15,237 nucleotides of DNA from Alphaproteobacteria bacterium. GTDB lineage: Bacteria > Pseudomonadota > Alphaproteobacteria > Micavibrionales > SZUA-601. The stretch covers positions 1 through 15,237 of the forward strand of contig JAQGJA010000137.1 in assembly GCA_028290805.1 (NCBI GenBank), given 5' to 3'. Below, one piece after another: positions 14,241 to 15,237 of the stretch. The notes beneath the pieces were generated by a model. The model had not been told where the DNA came from. It worked only from the letters and a program-made list of their open reading frames with translations, and did no database searches. Each line of letters begins with the position of its first letter. Positions within the stretch are counted from its first letter, which is position 1. A program made the position numbers and the translations under genes.

Positions 14241-14684
14241 ATGCAACTGATAAAAGACAAACCCTGGCTGCCATTTATTGCCCTGGCGCTGGTTGCGCAA
14301 CAGGCGAACATGCTGACCTATAAATTCGGCGGGCAGGTGGCCTTGCCCTATGTTTTCCTGGTCTATAGTTTTCTCACGCAATGCCTTGCCAATCTGGCGC
14401 TGGTTTTTGTTTTCAGGAACAAGGGATTTCCGGTTGCGTTAAAGGGAAAAATGCGCTTCTGGGTTTTATGGGTCGCCTTGATCTATCTTTTGAATGAAAG
14501 CGTGTTTATCTGGATCTATCGCATCGGCGCACCGTATTCGCTTTCGATGACGATGTATTCCCTTACGGTTCTTCTGGTCATGACGTCGTTCGGCCTGGCC
14601 ATCCTGCGGGAAAAGATTTCGCCGAAACAGATTTGCGGTATTGTCTTTGCCGTCATATCCATTCTTTTAATCAGGCTGGGTTAG
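14241..14684 (+). CDS. EamA/DMT half-transporter, first half-like
   Basis: A 147-residue membrane protein with about five helices (roughly 9-29, 36-58, 74-94, 100-122, 128-145), one EamA domain. Lysines at the N-terminus (QLIKDKPW) and a strongly basic loop at 59-74 point to N-inside with the C-terminus outside, as in the first half of a 10-helix DMT transporter. ATG 14241 follows the chorismate-mutase-like stop by one base and has GGGA upstream; a TTG at 14214 is rejected. The next gene starts one base after its stop. Substrate unknown; the chorismate-mutase-like neighbour would fit aromatic compounds, but that is only context. Confidence 0.75.
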   Translation: MQLIKDKPWLPFIALALVAQQANMLTYKFGGQVALPYVFLVYSFLTQCLANLALVFVFRNKGFPVALKGKMRFWVLWVALIYLLNESVFIWIYRIGAPYSLSMTMYSLTVLLVMTSFGLAILREKISPKQICGIVFAVISILLIRLG

Positions 14685-14685
14685 C

Positions 14686-15135
14686 ATGGACTGGTTTACG
14701 CTGACGATCATACTGGCTTTTATTGCATCGACCCTGGTGCTGTCGATGCGCGCCATCACGCCCGAAACCAACCCGTTTTTATTCATGGCAATCGTAACCG
14801 GTCTGGCCTCCGTTTCGCTGGTTTTATATTGCATGTTCAGCGGCATTTCCCTGTCTTTGGGCAGGAATGCCGCCTTTTTGGCGCTGCTGGCGGGGCTAAG
14901 TGTGACGGCGCTGGATCTGGGGCTTATCTTCATGTTTCGCAAAGGCGCGACGGTGGCGGTTTCCATGCCGCTTTTCCGTGTCTGTTCCATCGTTATTTCG
15001 GCACTTATGGGTTTTGTCCTCTTTCGCGAAGGGGTAAATCCGGTTAAAATGGCCGGTATCGTTCTTGCCTGCATCGCAGTGTATTTATTAAATAGCAAAC
15101 CAAAAGGTGACCTCCATGACCACACAGAACTTTGA
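14686..15135 (+). CDS. EamA/DMT half-transporter, second half-like
   Basis: A 149-residue membrane protein with about five helices. The acidic/neutral start MDWFTL and the Arg after helix 1 suggest N-outside, and the C-terminal tail SKPKGDLHDHTEL is charged, so C-inside. This is the opposite orientation to the preceding gene and what the second half of a full DMT transporter would have. The conserved EamA end pattern FVLFREGVNPVKMAGIVLA is present. The gene overlaps the start of lpdA by 20 bp. It is similar to the orphan half at 3496-3933. Confidence 0.75.
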   Translation: MDWFTLTIILAFIASTLVLSMRAITPETNPFLFMAIVTGLASVSLVLYCMFSGISLSLGRNAAFLALLAGLSVTALDLGLIFMFRKGATVAVSMPLFRVCSIVISALMGFVLFREGVNPVKMAGIVLACIAVYLLNSKPKGDLHDHTEL

Positions 15136-15237
15136 CATCGTCATTATCGGCGGCGGTCCCGGCGGCTATGTCGCGGCGATCCGCGCAGCCCAACTGGGCA
15201 TGTCGGTCGGCCTGGTGGAAAAAGAACATCTTGGCGG
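15116..15237 (+). CDS. lpdA: Dihydrolipoamide dehydrogenase (E3), N-terminal fragment
   Basis: Only the first 40 complete codons are in the window. MTTQNFDIVIIGGGPGGYVA contains the FAD-binding GxGxxG motif (12-17), followed by AIRAAQLGMSVGLVEKEHLG, the typical start of E3. E3 re-oxidises dihydrolipoyl groups with FAD and NAD+. Ribosome site AAGGTGA lies inside the end of the upstream EamA gene. In this genome it is separated from pdhC by a convergent gene, a chorismate-mutase-like gene and two transporter halves. Confidence 0.93.
   Translation, partial: MTTQNFDIVIIGGGPGGYVAAIRAAQLGMSVGLVEKEHLG

Noticed and set aside
13783..14274. Upstream extension of the minus-strand unknown gene
   Set aside because: It is antisense to the chorismate-mutase-like gene, and the sequence changes character before the ATG at 13797/13782.

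Overview
The window reads as a piece of an alphaproteobacterial chromosome. The reasons are the gene order (ppiD / tpiA-secG-pyrG / kdsA-eno / ftsB / pdhA-pdhB-pdhC / lpdA), a pyruvate dehydrogenase whose E1 is split into alpha and beta subunits, an E1-beta (PdhB) with its own N-terminal lipoyl domain, and a Kdo synthesis gene, which implies a Gram-negative lipopolysaccharide envelope. Genus cannot be fixed from the sequence alone. No tRNA, rRNA, CRISPR array, transposase or phage gene was seen.

Layout. 1-650 (minus) is the N-terminal part of a PpiD/SurA-type periplasmic folding factor, cut by the left edge and divergent from tpiA. 759-3933 (plus) is tpiA, secG, pyrG and a one-domain EamA/DMT membrane protein. 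3959-4937 holds an RraB-like small protein and an unrecognised 191-residue protein. 5005-7217 is kdsA and eno, closed by a strong intrinsic terminator at 7235-7263. A 246-base gene-free stretch (7218-7463) follows, carrying that terminator and a nested palindrome. ftsB is at 7464-7778. The pdh cluster runs 7896-13233: pdhA, a SpeD-fold-like small protein, pdhB, two tandem Nudix hydrolases, a 56-residue membrane protein, and pdhC. A convergent unknown gene (13228-13782, minus) overlaps the end of pdhC by 6 bp. A second plus-strand group then starts at 13913: a chorismate-mutase-like protein, two EamA half-transporters, and the start of lpdA, cut by the right edge.

How the genes fit together. 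TpiA and enolase are glycolytic, and PDH E1 alpha/beta, E2 and E3 convert the pyruvate to acetyl-CoA. SecG and PpiD serve protein export and periplasmic folding. PyrG makes CTP, which is also the nucleotide used to activate Kdo made by KdsA. FtsB belongs to the division machinery. The accessory genes are what stand out: they sit inside the conserved clusters, are often translationally coupled to the core genes, and several look more AT-rich by eye than their neighbours.

Most noteworthy: (i) a SpeD-like protein between pdhA and pdhB that keeps the equivalents of the processing serine and the catalytic cysteine but not the key histidine; (ii) a coupled Nudix-Nudix-small-membrane-protein cassette between pdhB and pdhC; (iii) a 10-helix DMT transporter apparently split into two adjacent genes, with a third orphan half near pyrG; (iv) a lysine-rich 32-residue tail on enolase. 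None is proven to be a new system; the pdh-embedded accessory set is the best candidate for follow-up.
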